Assembly (NCBI RefSeq): GCF_043555885.1
Contig: NZ_JBIGHX010000005.1
Span: forward strand, 62,001-126,000
Length of the DNA: 64,000 nt
Direction: 5' to 3'
From: Pelomonas lactea
GTDB taxonomy: Bacteria > Pseudomonadota > Gammaproteobacteria > Burkholderiales > Burkholderiaceae_C
The notes under the pieces: generated by a model
Told to the model about the DNA's origin: nothing
Seen by the model: the letters and a program-made list of their open reading frames with translations, nothing else
The model's database searches: none
Program-made: the position numbers and the translations under genes
Shown: one piece after another, positions 8,588 through 18,423 of the stretch
Numbering within the stretch: the stretch's first letter is position 1
Layout of the letters: each line of letters opens with the position of its first letter

Positions 8588-11500
8588 TTAGTAGCTGTAG
8601 CGCATCTGCAGCGTGTAGCGCGGACCGGTGGCGAACCAGGCGCGGCCCTTCATGCCGATGTGCTGCTGCATGAGCTGCTTGTAGGTCGAGTCGGTCAGGT
8701 TCTGACCTTCCAGGCCCACCGTGAACTGGTCGGTGATCTTGTAGAACACGCTGGCGTCCACCTGGCCGAAACCGTCGGCCCACGTGGGCAGACCCCAGGC
8801 GACGTTGGTCTGGCCCTTCGTGGGGCTGTTGGGGTTGGTGTCCAGGCCATCACCGCCCTGCGTGCCGTTCACGTTGACGTTCTGCAGGTACTTGGAGCGC
8901 CAGCTGTACGCCACGCGCGCCGAGAACGGGCCGCGGTCGAACATGAAGGCCAGGTTGAACGCGTTCTTCGACAGGTTCTGCAGCGGCAGGTTGCCGAAGG
9001 TGCGGCCATCCACATCGCAGCCGTTGAGGTTCAGGTTGACGTTGGCGGCCGAGTTGCCGCCCGAGCAGTACAGCTGTTGCACCGGCGTCTTCAGCTTGGT
9101 GCTGCTGTCCACGTAGGTGTAGTTGGCCTGCATGCCCAGGCCCGACAGCCAGCCCGGCAGGAAGTCGAAGTAGGTCTGGTAGGCCAGCTCGATGCCCTTG
9201 GCATGGCCGTCGGCGCCGTTGATGGGCGTGGTGACGGTGAAGTCGTACAGCTTGCCGGCCACATCGGGCAGCTGCTTGATGGACGTCTGGTTCAGGATGA
9301 CGTCGCTGAGCTTCTTGTAGAACACCGCGCCGGTCAGCGAACTGGACTTGTTGATGTACCACTCGGCCGTCAGGTCCGCCTGCGTGGAGCGGATGGGCTT
9401 GAGCATCGGGTTGCCCGAGGCTTCGCCGGTGAAGCTGACGCTGTCGACCGTGGTCACGGTGTTGGGGGCCGTGCCGGTGGTCGTCGACTTGAAGTCCTGC
9501 GTGAGCTTGGTGTAGGCCTGCATCTGCGAGAAGTCGGGGCGGGTCATGCCCTTGCCGAGCGCAAAGCGGTATTGCAGGTCGCTGCCGGCCTTCATGCGCA
9601 GGTTCAGCGTCGGCAGCACGTTGGTGTAGCTGTTCTCGTAGCTCTTGGCTTCCTCGTAGCTGGGCATGATGGGCACCGGCACCCCCAGCGCTCCCGGAGG
9701 CGCCGCCTTGCCGCTGAAGACGGTGTAGCCATGCGCGGTGGACGACGTGTGCACGACGCGCACGCCGACATTGCCGTCGATGGGGTACTTCAGGTCCTCG
9801 AAGCCGAAGCGCAGCTGCGCGTAGCCGGCCTGCGTGCGCTCATCCTGGTCGTTGTTGCCGGACGGGTCGACGCCGAAGGTGGCGGGGCTCCACGGCACCG
9901 ACGACCAGGACTCCTTGCAGATCTGCGCGCCGACGCCGTTCTTGGCCTCGCACTGCGCCAGGCCGTAGCCGTGCAGCTGCTGGTAGCTCTGCGGGAAATT
10001 GGCGGCCAGTGCGCGGTCCGGGAAGATCAGCGACGGCACCGAGGCCTTGCCGTTGAAGAAGTTCGGGAAGTTGTAGACGTGCGTGCCGCTGGCGTACTTG
10101 GGGTTGCTCAGGCGCGCGACGTCGTCGATGGCCCAGCCCTGCTGCCAGGTCTGCGTGATGGCCGCCCAGTGGTAGCCGGGGCGCGAGTTGACCGACTCCG
10201 CGTTGCGCTTGGCCAAGCGCAGGCCGAAGCGCAGGTCCTGCAGCACGGCGTGGTCGAAGTTGAACTTGGCGTCGCCCTTCCACGCGGTCTCGGTCGCCGT
10301 GCTCTTGCTCATGTCCTCCATCGTGAAGGCCCAGTAGTTCTTGGCCGGGTCGAGGAGGGCGGCGCGCGACGCGTCGTCGAACACCAGCGTCGGGTAGGTG
10401 CCGCGCAGGTCCAGCGTCTCCTTGAGCATCTGCACGCCGGTGGCGACGGTGGAGTCGAAGCTGTCGGTCTTGGCCTTGATGTGCTGCAGGTCGGACTTGA
10501 GCGTCCAGCGCTCGCTGGGCTTCCAGGTCACGTTCCAGCCCACGTCGCGCGTGGTGGAGTTGCGGAAGGCGATGCGGGTGTCGGCGCCGAAGTCGATGGG
10601 CGAGCCGTCGCTGTTGCTCAGCGTGCCGTAGACCATCGCGCCGTTGGCGTCGAACTGGCCGTCGGCGACCTTGATCTTGTACGGCGAGGACTGCGCAAAG
10701 ATCGCGTTCTCCGTCCAGTCCATGCGGTACTTGGACTTGAAGTAGGTCAGCGACGATTCCAGCGCCTCGTTCTTCCACTGCAGCGCGGCATAGGTGCCCT
10801 TGCGCTTGCGGTCGAACTCCAGCGTGCGCCACTGCGCGCCCTTCGGGATCCACAGCGTCGTGCCGGCGGCCTGGTTGGCGACGGCGTCGGTGCGCGGATA
10901 GTAGGGCTCGACCTGGAAGGCGTCGGTGCGGGTGCCGCTTTCCGACGAGGCCAGGCTGATCAGCGCGCCGACGCGGCCGATGGGCGTGTCCCAGCGGTTG
11001 GACAGCAGGCCCGAGAACGACGGCGCGCGCGTGCCCTTGAGCTTGGAATAGGTGGTCTGCGCCGACAGCGAGGCCTTGAAGCCGGGGTAGTCGAACGGCA
11101 GCGCGGTGCGCAGGTTCACGAGGCCGCCGATGGAGCCTTCGATCTGCTCGGCCGACGGGTTCTTGTAGACGTCCACGGCCGCCATCAGTTCGGGCGGCAC
11201 GTCCTCGAAGTTCAGCGCGCGGCCGCCGTTGGCGGAGAACGAGTCACGGCCGTTCAGCTCGGAGCGCACGTAGGTGAGGCCGCGGATGGTGACGCCGGAG
11301 CCCTCCACCGAGTAGTGCTCGGGGTCGCCCTTGGACATGGTGCGGTCGATGGTCACGCCGACGATGCGCTGCAGCACCTCGGTGACGGAGCGGTCGGGCA
11401 GGGCGCCCATGTCTTCCGAGACGATGGAGTCGACGATCTCGTCGGAGTCCTGCTTGATCTTCTGTGCCGACTGCAGCGCGGCGCGCTTGCCCGACACGAC

Positions 11501-11623
11501 GACGGTCTCGACCTTCTGGGTGGGCGCCGGGGCCGGCGCGGTCTGCGCCATCGCCAGGCCGCTGCTGAGCAGCGCGGCCTGGGCGGCGGCGAGGGAAATC
11601 AGGGTTCTCTGGGGCTGGTTCAC
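8588..11623 (-). CDS. TonB-dependent outer-membrane receptor (xyloglucan oligosaccharides)
   Basis: The 1011-residue receptor has a signal peptide (about 1-26), a TonB box-like segment VETVVVSGKR (about 39-48), a plug domain (LPDRSVTEVLQRIVGVTIDR), a 22-stranded barrel and the aromatic C-terminus LQMRYSY typical of barrel assembly. It belongs to the large proteobacterial sugar-receptor type without a SusD partner. The start codon is GTG at 11623, preceded by the strong ribosome site AGAGGAGA. It sits between xylA and the hydrolases, so the likely cargo is xyloglucan oligosaccharide. Cargo is inferred from neighbours only. Confidence 0.94.
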   Translation of the reverse strand: MNQPQRTLISLAAAQAALLSSGLAMAQTAPAPAPTQKVETVVVSGKRAALQSAQKIKQDSDEIVDSIVSEDMGALPDRSVTEVLQRIVGVTIDRTMSKGDPEHYSVEGSGVTIRGLTYVRSELNGRDSFSANGGRALNFEDVPPELMAAVDVYKNPSAEQIEGSIGGLVNLRTALPFDYPGFKASLSAQTTYSKLKGTRAPSFSGLLSNRWDTPIGRVGALISLASSESGTRTDAFQVEPYYPRTDAVANQAAGTTLWIPKGAQWRTLEFDRKRKGTYAALQWKNEALESSLTYFKSKYRMDWTENAIFAQSSPYKIKVADGQFDANGAMVYGTLSNSDGSPIDFGADTRIAFRNSTTRDVGWNVTWKPSERWTLKSDLQHIKAKTDSFDSTVATGVQMLKETLDLRGTYPTLVFDDASRAALLDPAKNYWAFTMEDMSKSTATETAWKGDAKFNFDHAVLQDLRFGLRLAKRNAESVNSRPGYHWAAITQTWQQGWAIDDVARLSNPKYASGTHVYNFPNFFNGKASVPSLIFPDRALAANFPQSYQQLHGYGLAQCEAKNGVGAQICKESWSSVPWSPATFGVDPSGNNDQDERTQAGYAQLRFGFEDLKYPIDGNVGVRVVHTSSTAHGYTVFSGKAAPPGALGVPVPIMPSYEEAKSYENSYTNVLPTLNLRMKAGSDLQYRFALGKGMTRPDFSQMQAYTKLTQDFKSTTTGTAPNTVTTVDSVSFTGEASGNPMLKPIRSTQADLTAEWYINKSSSLTGAVFYKKLSDVILNQTSIKQLPDVAGKLYDFTVTTPINGADGHAKGIELAYQTYFDFLPGWLSGLGMQANYTYVDSSTKLKTPVQQLYCSGGNSAANVNLNLNGCDVDGRTFGNLPLQNLSKNAFNLAFMFDRGPFSARVAYSWRSKYLQNVNVNGTQGGDGLDTNPNSPTKGQTNVAWGLPTWADGFGQVDASVFYKITDQFTVGLEGQNLTDSTYKQLMQQHIGMKGRAWFATGPRYTLQMRYSY

Positions 11624-11804
11624 AGTTGTCTCCTCTGGATGTGCTCGTTGGCACGGGGGGCTGGTGTTGCCGGGTACTGCTGCTGGTTCGGCGGGAATGG
11701 GTGGGGGTCAACATCGCCCGCGCCGACGGGGGCTGGCTGCGGCTCGGGTGGTCGCCATGTCAGCGGTGTCGGTGGGCGCGGGCTGGGGGTTGGGGCGCAA
11801 GCGA

Positions 11805-13118
11805 TCAGCCGCAGAAGCGGTTGACGAGGTTCTCCAGGACCTCCTGGCGGCCCGACACGGGCGCGACGTCCGCGTTCTTCGCGAGCACGTCGTCGGCCAG
11901 CTCGGCGAGCGAGCGCTTGCCCGACAGGATGTCCTGGCCGGCGGGCGTGTCCCAGCCGGCATAACGCGCGTCCTGCGCGGCCTGCAGGCGGCCGTCGTTG
12001 ATCATCTTCTCGGCCACCAGCAGCGCCTGCGCGCAGACGTCCATGCCGCCGATGTGGCCGTGGAACAGGTCGGCCGCGTCGATGCTCTGGCGGCGCACCT
12101 TGGCGTCGAAGTTCAGGCCGCCCGAGCCCAGGCCGCCGGCCTTGAGCACGTGGTACAGCGCGATGGCCGTCTCGGGCACGTTGTTGGGGAACTGGTCGGT
12201 GTCCCAGCCCAGCTGCGGGTCACCGCGGTTCATGTCCAGGCTGCCGAGGATGCCCAGGGCGCCGGCGGTGGCGATCTCGTGCTCGAAGCTGTGGCCCGAC
12301 AGCGTCGCGTGGTTGGCCTCGATGTTGACCTTGACTTCCTTCTCCAGCCCGTAGCGCACGAGGAAGCCGTAGACGGTGGCGGTGTCGAAGTCGTACTGGT
12401 GCTTGGACGGCTCGCGCGGCTTGGGCTCGATGAGGATGGCGCCCTTGAAACCGATCTTGTGCTTGTGCTCGACGACCATGGTCAGGAAGCGGCCCAGCTG
12501 GTCCATCTCCTGGGCGAGGCGCGTGTTCAGCAGCGTCTCGTAGCCCTCGCGGCCGCCCCACAGCACGTAGTTCTCGCCGCCCAGCTTCAGCGTGGCCTCC
12601 AGCGCGTCGCGCACCTGCAGCGCGGCCATCTTGAAGATCTCGGGGTCGGGGTTGCTCGCGGCGCCCGACATGAAGCGGCGGTGGCTGAACAGGTTGGCCG
12701 TGCCCCACAGCAGCTTCAGGCCTGTGGCCTGCTGCTTCTCGCCCAGCAGGTCGACGATGCGGTGGAAGTTGTCCTGGCTTTCGCGCGGCGTGGCGCCCTC
12801 GGGGGCGACGTCGCGGTCGTGGAAGCAGTAGTACGGCACGCCCAGCTTGGCGAAGAACTCGAAGGCCGCGTCGGCCTTGGCGCGCGCCAGTTCCATCGGC
12901 GAGCCGCCCTGGAACCAGGGGCGCTCGAAGGTGGCGCCGCCGAACGGGTCCAGGCCGGTCCACACGAAGTTGTGCCAGTAGCAGGCGGCGAAGCGCAGGT
13001 GGTCTTCCATGCGCTTGCCCAGCACGAGGCGGTCCTTGTCGTAGTGCTTGAAGGCCAGGTCGTTCGGGCTGTCGGCACCTTCAAAGCGGATGGGCTGGAT
13101 ATGTTCGAAGTAGCTCAT
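11805..13118 (-). CDS. xylA: Xylose isomerase
   Basis: The 437-residue enzyme converts D-xylose to D-xylulose in the cytoplasm using two divalent metals. It aligns from its first residues with E. coli XylA (FEGxxSxNxLAFxHY, RFAACYWH). Catalytic His/Asp are in YYCFHDRDVAPEG, and metal ligands in VNIEANHATLSGH and GSLDMNRGD. The start at 13118 (MSYFEHI) is chosen by homology. An in-frame ATG at 13136 overlaps the xylB stop as ATGA and has a better AAAGG ribosome site, so the protein may carry six extra residues. Here it handles xylose released by the GH31 alpha-xylosidase. Confidence 0.97.
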   Translation of the reverse strand: MSYFEHIQPIRFEGADSPNDLAFKHYDKDRLVLGKRMEDHLRFAACYWHNFVWTGLDPFGGATFERPWFQGGSPMELARAKADAAFEFFAKLGVPYYCFHDRDVAPEGATPRESQDNFHRIVDLLGEKQQATGLKLLWGTANLFSHRRFMSGAASNPDPEIFKMAALQVRDALEATLKLGGENYVLWGGREGYETLLNTRLAQEMDQLGRFLTMVVEHKHKIGFKGAILIEPKPREPSKHQYDFDTATVYGFLVRYGLEKEVKVNIEANHATLSGHSFEHEIATAGALGILGSLDMNRGDPQLGWDTDQFPNNVPETAIALYHVLKAGGLGSGGLNFDAKVRRQSIDAADLFHGHIGGMDVCAQALLVAEKMINDGRLQAAQDARYAGWDTPAGQDILSGKRSLAELADDVLAKNADVAPVSGRQEVLENLVNRFCG

Positions 13119-13132
13119 GGCAGGGGGGCAGG

Positions 13133-14587
13133 TCATGCGCCTTTGAGGCGCTGGTACAGGTCACGGAAGCGCGCCAGGCGCGGGGCCAGGCGGGCGTGGC
13201 GTGTGGAACTCGGCGCGAAGCGCGCGGAGATGGCGGGGCGGGTGCAGACGTCGGCGACCTGGCCGCCCGTGGCGAGCCAGCCGAGCCGTGCCGCGCCCAG
13301 GGCGCCGCCGGCCTCGCTGCCGGCGTGCACGACGATCTCCACGTCCAGCGCATCGGCGATCAGCTGCGCCCAGTACGGGCTGCGCGAACCGCCGCCGACG
13401 AGCGACAGCTGGCGCACCTGGGTGCCGGCGGCCCGCAGCGCGGCCAGCCCGTCGGCCAGACCGAAGGCCACGCCTTCGAGCACGGCGTAGGTGCAGTCGG
13501 CGCGTGTCGTCCGGCTCTTCAGGCCGTGGAACACGCCGGGCGCGAACGGGTCGTTGTGCGGCGTGCGCTCGCCGGCCAGGTAGGGCAGGAAGATTGGCGC
13601 TGCGTCGGTGACTGCGCTGTCATTGCGCGCCAGTTCGGCCAGCAACGTGCTTTCGTGCAGGCCCACCAGGTTGCAGAACCAGCGCAGGCAGCTGGCGGCC
13701 GACAGCATGACGCTCATCTGGTGCCAGCGCGCCGGCAGCGCGTGGCAGAAGGCATGGACGGCGGAGGCGGGGTTGGGCCGGTAGCGGTCGTTGACGACGA
13801 ACAGCACGCCCGACGTGCCGAGCGAGATGAAGCCATTACCGGGCTGCGTGGCGCCGATGCCGATGGCGCTGGCGGCGTTGTCGCCCGCGCCGCCGGCCAC
13901 GATGACTTCGGCGCCCAGGCCCCAGGCGGCCGCGAGTTCGGGCCGCAGCACGCCGCTGGGCTCGCTGGCCTCCACGAGGCGCGGCATGTGGGCGCGCGTC
14001 AGGCCGGTGGCGGCCAGCAGCTCGTCGGACCAGTCGCGGCGCGCCACGTCCAGCCACAGCGTGCCGGCGGCGTCGGACGGGTCGCTGACCTTCTCGCCCG
14101 TCAGCTGCAGGCGCAGCCAGTCCTTGGGCAGCAGCACGCTGGCCACGCGGGCGAAGACGTCGGGCTCGTGCCTGCTGACCCACAGCAGCTTGGGCGCCGT
14201 GAAGCCGGGCATCGCGAGGTTGCCGGCGATGTCGTGCAGCGCCGGCGCGGCGGCTTCCAGCTCGGCGCACTCGGTGTGGCAGCGGCCGTCGTTCCACAGG
14301 ATGGCGGGTCGCAGCACGGTGTCATCGCTGCCCAGCAGCACGGCGCCGTGCATCTGGCCCGACAGACCGATGCCGCGCACCTGCGCGAACTCGGCCGGGT
14401 GGGCGTTGCGCAGCTGGGCGACGGCGGCTTGCGTGGCCGTCCACCAGTCGGCCGGGTGCTGCTCGGACCACAGCGGCTGCGGGCTCTGCAGCGTGAGCGT
14501 GCTGCCCGCGGTGCCGACGATGGCGCCACGGCCGTCGAGCAGCAGCAGCTTGACTTCGGACGTGCCGAGATCGATGCCCAGATACAT
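13133..14587 (-). CDS. xylB: Xylulokinase
   Basis: The 484-residue FGGY-family kinase phosphorylates D-xylulose to xylulose 5-phosphate, which enters the pentose phosphate pathway. Visible motifs are the N-terminal phosphate-binding YLGIDLGTSEVKLLL, GLSGQMHG, and GGAGDNAASAIGIG with the likely catalytic Asp. The length is that of E. coli XylB. Its ATG shares one base with the ROK repressor stop (TGATG), and xylA follows directly, so the three are translationally coupled. Confidence 0.97.
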   Translation of the reverse strand: MYLGIDLGTSEVKLLLLDGRGAIVGTAGSTLTLQSPQPLWSEQHPADWWTATQAAVAQLRNAHPAEFAQVRGIGLSGQMHGAVLLGSDDTVLRPAILWNDGRCHTECAELEAAAPALHDIAGNLAMPGFTAPKLLWVSRHEPDVFARVASVLLPKDWLRLQLTGEKVSDPSDAAGTLWLDVARRDWSDELLAATGLTRAHMPRLVEASEPSGVLRPELAAAWGLGAEVIVAGGAGDNAASAIGIGATQPGNGFISLGTSGVLFVVNDRYRPNPASAVHAFCHALPARWHQMSVMLSAASCLRWFCNLVGLHESTLLAELARNDSAVTDAAPIFLPYLAGERTPHNDPFAPGVFHGLKSRTTRADCTYAVLEGVAFGLADGLAALRAAGTQVRQLSLVGGGSRSPYWAQLIADALDVEIVVHAGSEAGGALGAARLGWLATGGQVADVCTRPAISARFAPSSTRHARLAPRLARFRDLYQRLKGA

Positions 14588-15816
14588 CAGGCGGTTTCCT
14601 CGAGAGTGAGTGCCACGCCGGTGTCGGCCAGCGGCAGCGCCGGGCGCGTGAGCCGGTAGCGCGCCAGCGCGGCGGCGCCCACGGCGACGGCGTTGGCACC
14701 GAAGCGCGACGTGCGCACGCTGGGCGGCGGCAGGTTGGCGGCGCTGGCGTAGTCCAGCAGCGTGTCCAGCGCCGGTTGCAGGAAGGGCTCGCCCAGCTCG
14801 ACCACCGAGCCGCCCAGCACGATGCAGCAGGGGTCGTAGGCGGTGGCGAGGTTCTGCAGCAGCACGCCCAGGTTGCGGCCGGCGGAGTTGACGGCCTTCA
14901 GCGTCTCGGCGTCTTCATCCACCAGGTGGGCGCGCACCTCGGCCAGCGAGCGCAGTGCGGTGCCGTCCTGGCTGCCGCCCAGCATCGCGCGGGTGGCGAT
15001 CAGCGCCTCGGCGCAGCCGCGGCGGCCACAGGAGCAGCGCGGGCCGTTCAGCTGCAGCACCATGTGGCCCACCTCGCCGGCAAAGCCGCGGCTGCCGGTC
15101 AGAAGCCGGTCGCCGACGATGACGCCGGCGCCCAGGCCCTGGTTGATGGAGACGTACAGCAGCGGGTCGGACGCGGGCGACGGGTTGAACTCCAGCTCGC
15201 CCAACGCGGCGACGTCGGCCTCGTTCTGCAGGAACAGCGGCACGCCGGCCAGCAGCGTGTCCTGCAGCTTCTCGGCCAGCAGCGCGCCGACGGGAATGTC
15301 GCGCCAGCCGAGGTTGGGCGCGAAGTTCAGCACCCCGCGCGCCTCGTTGACGCCGCCGGGCAGGCCCACGCCGATGCCGAGGATCTGCTGGCTGGCATCC
15401 AGCTGCTTGCGCACCTTCAGCAGCGCCGTGGCCAGCGTGGCGATGCAGGCCTTGGCCGTGCGGCTGGCGCCGTAGCTGGCGACGGCGCAGGCGCGCAGCT
15501 CGCCGGTCAGCGACGTGGCGACGACGCGCACGGACTCGATGCCTACCTCGGCACCCAGCAGCAGCAGGCGGGCCGGGTCGATGAACAGCGGCGTGGGGCG
15601 GCGGCCCAGGTCGCCGGTGGCGACGACTTCGCTCTCCACCAGCCAGCCCTCGGCCACCAGTTCGCGCACCAGCAGGCTGACGGTGGACTTCGTCAGGCCC
15701 ACGGCGCCGGCCAGGTCGGCCCGCGACAGGCCCGGGTGGGCACAGAGGTGCCTCACCAGCGCCATGCGGTTGATGACCTTCAGCAACTGCTGACTACCGG
15801 CGGCTTCAGCCTGCAA
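14587..15816 (-). CDS. xylR: ROK-family transcriptional repressor, XylR-like
   Basis: The 409-residue protein has an N-terminal winged helix-turn-helix (about 22-60, LSRADLAGAVGLTKSTVSLL) and a ROK sugar-sensing domain with the zinc motif CSCGRRGCAEAL. Such proteins repress xylose genes and release DNA when D-xylose binds. The start is TTG at 15816, with a strong AAGGAGA ribosome site 8 bp upstream; no nearer ATG fits the HTH. It heads the xylB-xylA series and is divergent from GH31, so it probably controls both arms and itself. The name xylR rests on family and context. Confidence 0.92.
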   Translation of the reverse strand: MQAEAAGSQQLLKVINRMALVRHLCAHPGLSRADLAGAVGLTKSTVSLLVRELVAEGWLVESEVVATGDLGRRPTPLFIDPARLLLLGAEVGIESVRVVATSLTGELRACAVASYGASRTAKACIATLATALLKVRKQLDASQQILGIGVGLPGGVNEARGVLNFAPNLGWRDIPVGALLAEKLQDTLLAGVPLFLQNEADVAALGELEFNPSPASDPLLYVSINQGLGAGVIVGDRLLTGSRGFAGEVGHMVLQLNGPRCSCGRRGCAEALIATRAMLGGSQDGTALRSLAEVRAHLVDEDAETLKAVNSAGRNLGVLLQNLATAYDPCCIVLGGSVVELGEPFLQPALDTLLDYASAANLPPPSVRTSRFGANAVAVGAAALARYRLTRPALPLADTGVALTLEETA

Positions 15817-15837
15817 CGCTTGTCTCCTTGTTGTGCC

Positions 15838-15860
15838 CTGGAGTCCAGGTTTTTGGACAT
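15838..15860. promoter_or_regulatory. Candidate ROK/XylR operator between divergent xylR and GH31
   Basis: In the 224-bp divergent region, GTCCA (15843-15847) and TGGAC (15854-15858) form an inverted repeat with a 6-bp T-rich spacer. An overlapping palindrome CTGGA-GT-CCAG covers 15838-15848. The site is 22 bp before the xylR start, suitable for autorepression. The TTTGGACA core recalls Gram-positive XylR operators, but the match is partial. Confidence 0.45.
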
Positions 15861-16040
15861 ATTAGTTCGGCCGTCGCACGAAGTAAATTGGGTGAAAGCC
15901 CCTAGCGCGTTCCGCAACGCTGCGCCGAAGATGGCGCCGCGCCAGGCCGCCGAGGCGGTCGGGCCAGCCGTCATCCGCAAGGGTGGCCAAGCGAAGAGGC
16001 AGGCCTCGCGCCGCCGATCGGAGACAACCAGGAACCCCTC

Positions 16041-18323
16041 ATGAAGTTCACTGACGGACAGTGGATGCTTCAGCCGGGCGTCGCCGCGCACTACGCGGCC
16101 GAGGCCTACGCCGTTGACGTCCACGAAGACCGCCTTGTCGTGCTCGCCACGACGCGCCCCATCAAGCACCGCGGCGACACGCTGCAGGGCCCCACGCTCA
16201 CCGTGACGCTGAGCTCGCCGCTGCCCGGCGTCATCCGCGTCAGCGTGGCGCACTACACCGCGTCGAGCGCGCCGCGCCTGCACATCCCCATGGTGGGCGC
16301 CAGCCATCCCGCCGTGCAGATCGTCGACGGCGAGACCCAGGCCACGCTGACCTCGGGCGCGATCTCGGTCGACGTGAAGAAGGGCGAGGGCTGGGGCCTC
16401 ACGTTCCGCGAAGGCGAGCGCGTGCTCACCAAGAGCGACTGGCGCGGCCTGGGCTACATCCAGTGGGCCGGCAAGGACGGCATCACGCGCAACCACGTGC
16501 ACGAGCAGCTGACGCTGGCCGTCGGCGAGAACGTGTACGGCCTGGGTGAGCGCTTCACGCCGTTCGTCAAGAACGGCCAGGTCGTCGAGAACACCAACAA
16601 GGACGGCGGCACCGCCTGCGAGCAGGCCTACAAGAACGTGCCGTTCTACCTGACCAGCCGTGGCTACGGCGTGCTCGTCAACGAGGCCGGCCCGGTGTCC
16701 TTCGAGGTCGGCTCGGAGAAGGTGGCCCGCGTGCAGTTCAGCCGCGAGGGTGAGAGCCTGGACTACTGCGTCATCGCCGGCCCCACGCCCAAGGATGTCG
16801 TGTCCCGGTTGACAGCGCTGACAGGCCGCGCGCCGCTGCCGCCGGCGTGGAGCTTCGGCCTGTGGCTGACGACGTCCTTCACGACGAAGTACGACGAGGC
16901 CACGGCCACGCACTTCATCGACGAGATGGCCCGCCGCGAGCTGCCGCTGTCGGTCTTCCACTTCGACTGCTTCTGGATGCGCGAGTTCCAGTGGTGCGAC
17001 TTCGCCTGGGACCCGCGCGGCTTCCCCGATCCCGAGGCCATGCTGGCGCGCCTGCATGCCAAGGGCCTGAAGATCAGCCTCTGGATCAACCCCTACGTGG
17101 CGCAGAAGTCGCCGCTGTTCGCCGAAGGGGTGCGCGAGGGCTACTTCATCAAGCGGACGAACGGCCTGACCTTCCAGACCGACCTGTGGCAGCCCGGCAT
17201 GGCCATCGTGGACTTCACGAACCCCGCCGCCAAGGCCTGGTACCAGGGCCACCTGCGCCGCCTGCTGGACCAGGGCGCCGACTGTTTCAAGACCGACTTC
17301 GGCGAGCGCATCCCGAGCGAGGGCGTGCAGTACTTCGACGGCTCCGATCCTGTCGAGATGCACAACCTCTACGCGCTGCAATACAACGAGGCCGTGTTCG
17401 AGCTGCTGCAGGAGCGCCAGGGCCGCGACGCCATCGTCTTCGCCCGCTCCACCTACGCGTCGGGCCAGCGCTTCCCGGTGCACTGGGGTGGTGACTGCTG
17501 GAGCACCTTCGAGTCCATGGCCGAGAGCCTGCGCGGCGGCCTGTCGCTCACGAGTTGCGGCTTCGCGTTCTGGAGCCACGACATCGGCGGCTTCGAGGGC
17601 AAGCCGCCGCCGGCCGTCTACAAGCGCTGGATCCAGTTCGGCCTGATGTCCTCGCACAGCCGCCTGCACGGCAGCAGCAGCTACCGGGTGCCATGGCTGG
17701 TGGACGAGGAGAGCTGCGACGTGCTGCGCGTCTTCACGCGGCTCAAGCACCAGCTCATGCCCTACCTCTACGCCAAGGCGCACGAGGCGACGGAGACGGG
17801 CGTGCCGCTGATGCGCGCGATGCTGCTGGAGCATCCGCAGGACCCGGCCTGCACGACGCTGGACCGGCAGTACCAGCTGGGCGAGAGCCTGCTCGTCGCG
17901 CCCGTGTTCACCGAGAGCGGCGAGGTGGAGGTGTACCTGCCCGAGGGCACGTGGACGCACCTGCTGTCGGGCGAGAAGAAGGCCGGCGGCCGCTGGTACC
18001 GCGAGACGCACGACTTCCTGTCGATGCCGCTCTATGCGGCACCGAACAGCGTCATCCCGTGGGGCGCCGAGACCGACAAGCCCGACTACGACTACGCCCG
18101 CGGCACCGTGCTGCGCGTGTTCGAGCTGGCGGATGGCGCCAGTGCGACCTTCACGGTCGTGGGCCTGGACGGCCACGTCGCGGCGCGCGGCACGGTCAGC
18201 CGCGCCGGCAGCCAGTACACGGCCCGGGTCACCGACGGCGCGCTGCGCGACTGGGGCCTGGACGTGGACGGCCGGCGCAGCCCGGTGCTGGCCGAAGGTG
18301 CCACGCTGAGCTGGGGCGGCTGA
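16041..18323 (+). CDS. yicI: GH31 alpha-xylosidase
   Basis: The 760-residue enzyme removes alpha-1,6-xylose from the non-reducing end of xyloglucan oligosaccharides. It closely resembles E. coli YicI along its length. Nucleophile D419 lies in KTDFGERIPSEG and acid/base D485 in VHWGGDCW, nearly the YicI positions 416 and 482; WSHDIGGFEG and SSHSRLHGS are also present. There is no signal peptide, so it acts in the cytoplasm on imported oligosaccharides. The ATG is preceded by AGGAAC. It is the first gene of the rightward arm, opposite xylR. Confidence 0.97.
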   Translation: MKFTDGQWMLQPGVAAHYAAEAYAVDVHEDRLVVLATTRPIKHRGDTLQGPTLTVTLSSPLPGVIRVSVAHYTASSAPRLHIPMVGASHPAVQIVDGETQATLTSGAISVDVKKGEGWGLTFREGERVLTKSDWRGLGYIQWAGKDGITRNHVHEQLTLAVGENVYGLGERFTPFVKNGQVVENTNKDGGTACEQAYKNVPFYLTSRGYGVLVNEAGPVSFEVGSEKVARVQFSREGESLDYCVIAGPTPKDVVSRLTALTGRAPLPPAWSFGLWLTTSFTTKYDEATATHFIDEMARRELPLSVFHFDCFWMREFQWCDFAWDPRGFPDPEAMLARLHAKGLKISLWINPYVAQKSPLFAEGVREGYFIKRTNGLTFQTDLWQPGMAIVDFTNPAAKAWYQGHLRRLLDQGADCFKTDFGERIPSEGVQYFDGSDPVEMHNLYALQYNEAVFELLQERQGRDAIVFARSTYASGQRFPVHWGGDCWSTFESMAESLRGGLSLTSCGFAFWSHDIGGFEGKPPPAVYKRWIQFGLMSSHSRLHGSSSYRVPWLVDEESCDVLRVFTRLKHQLMPYLYAKAHEATETGVPLMRAMLLEHPQDPACTTLDRQYQLGESLLVAPVFTESGEVEVYLPEGTWTHLLSGEKKAGGRWYRETHDFLSMPLYAAPNSVIPWGAETDKPDYDYARGTVLRVFELADGASATFTVVGLDGHVAARGTVSRAGSQYTARVTDGALRDWGLDVDGRRSPVLAEGATLSWGG

Positions 18324-18330
18324 TGCCCCC

Positions 18331-18363
18331 GGCCGCCGCCGCCCACCCGGGCCGGCGGCGGCC
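18331..18363. other. GC hairpin between GH31 and GH9 genes
   Basis: An 11-bp perfect stem (18331-18341 with 18353-18363, 11-nt loop) follows the GH31 stop by 7 bp. No T-tract follows, so it may stabilise the GH31 message or act as a weak terminator. Confidence 0.5.
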
Positions 18364-18423
18364 CGCCCCCGGCACAGGCTCCGATCGCCGGGGTCTGGAT
18401 AGCGCTGTCAGAATCCCGCTGCC

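Noticed and set aside
8660..11824. Very long open frame on the plus strand opposite the TonB receptor
   Set aside because: It mirrors the receptor codons, is made of low-complexity Val/Ala/Gly/Arg/His, has no domain, and is expected in 70% GC DNA.
12716..13353. Possible alternative frames spanning the xylA/xylB junction
   Set aside because: The xylA and xylB frames are complete and carry all family motifs; the alternatives are out-of-frame shadows.
15780..18176. Long minus-strand open frame opposite GH31
   Set aside because: The GH31 product has exact catalytic motifs on the other strand, and the opposing frame shows no recognisable protein features.
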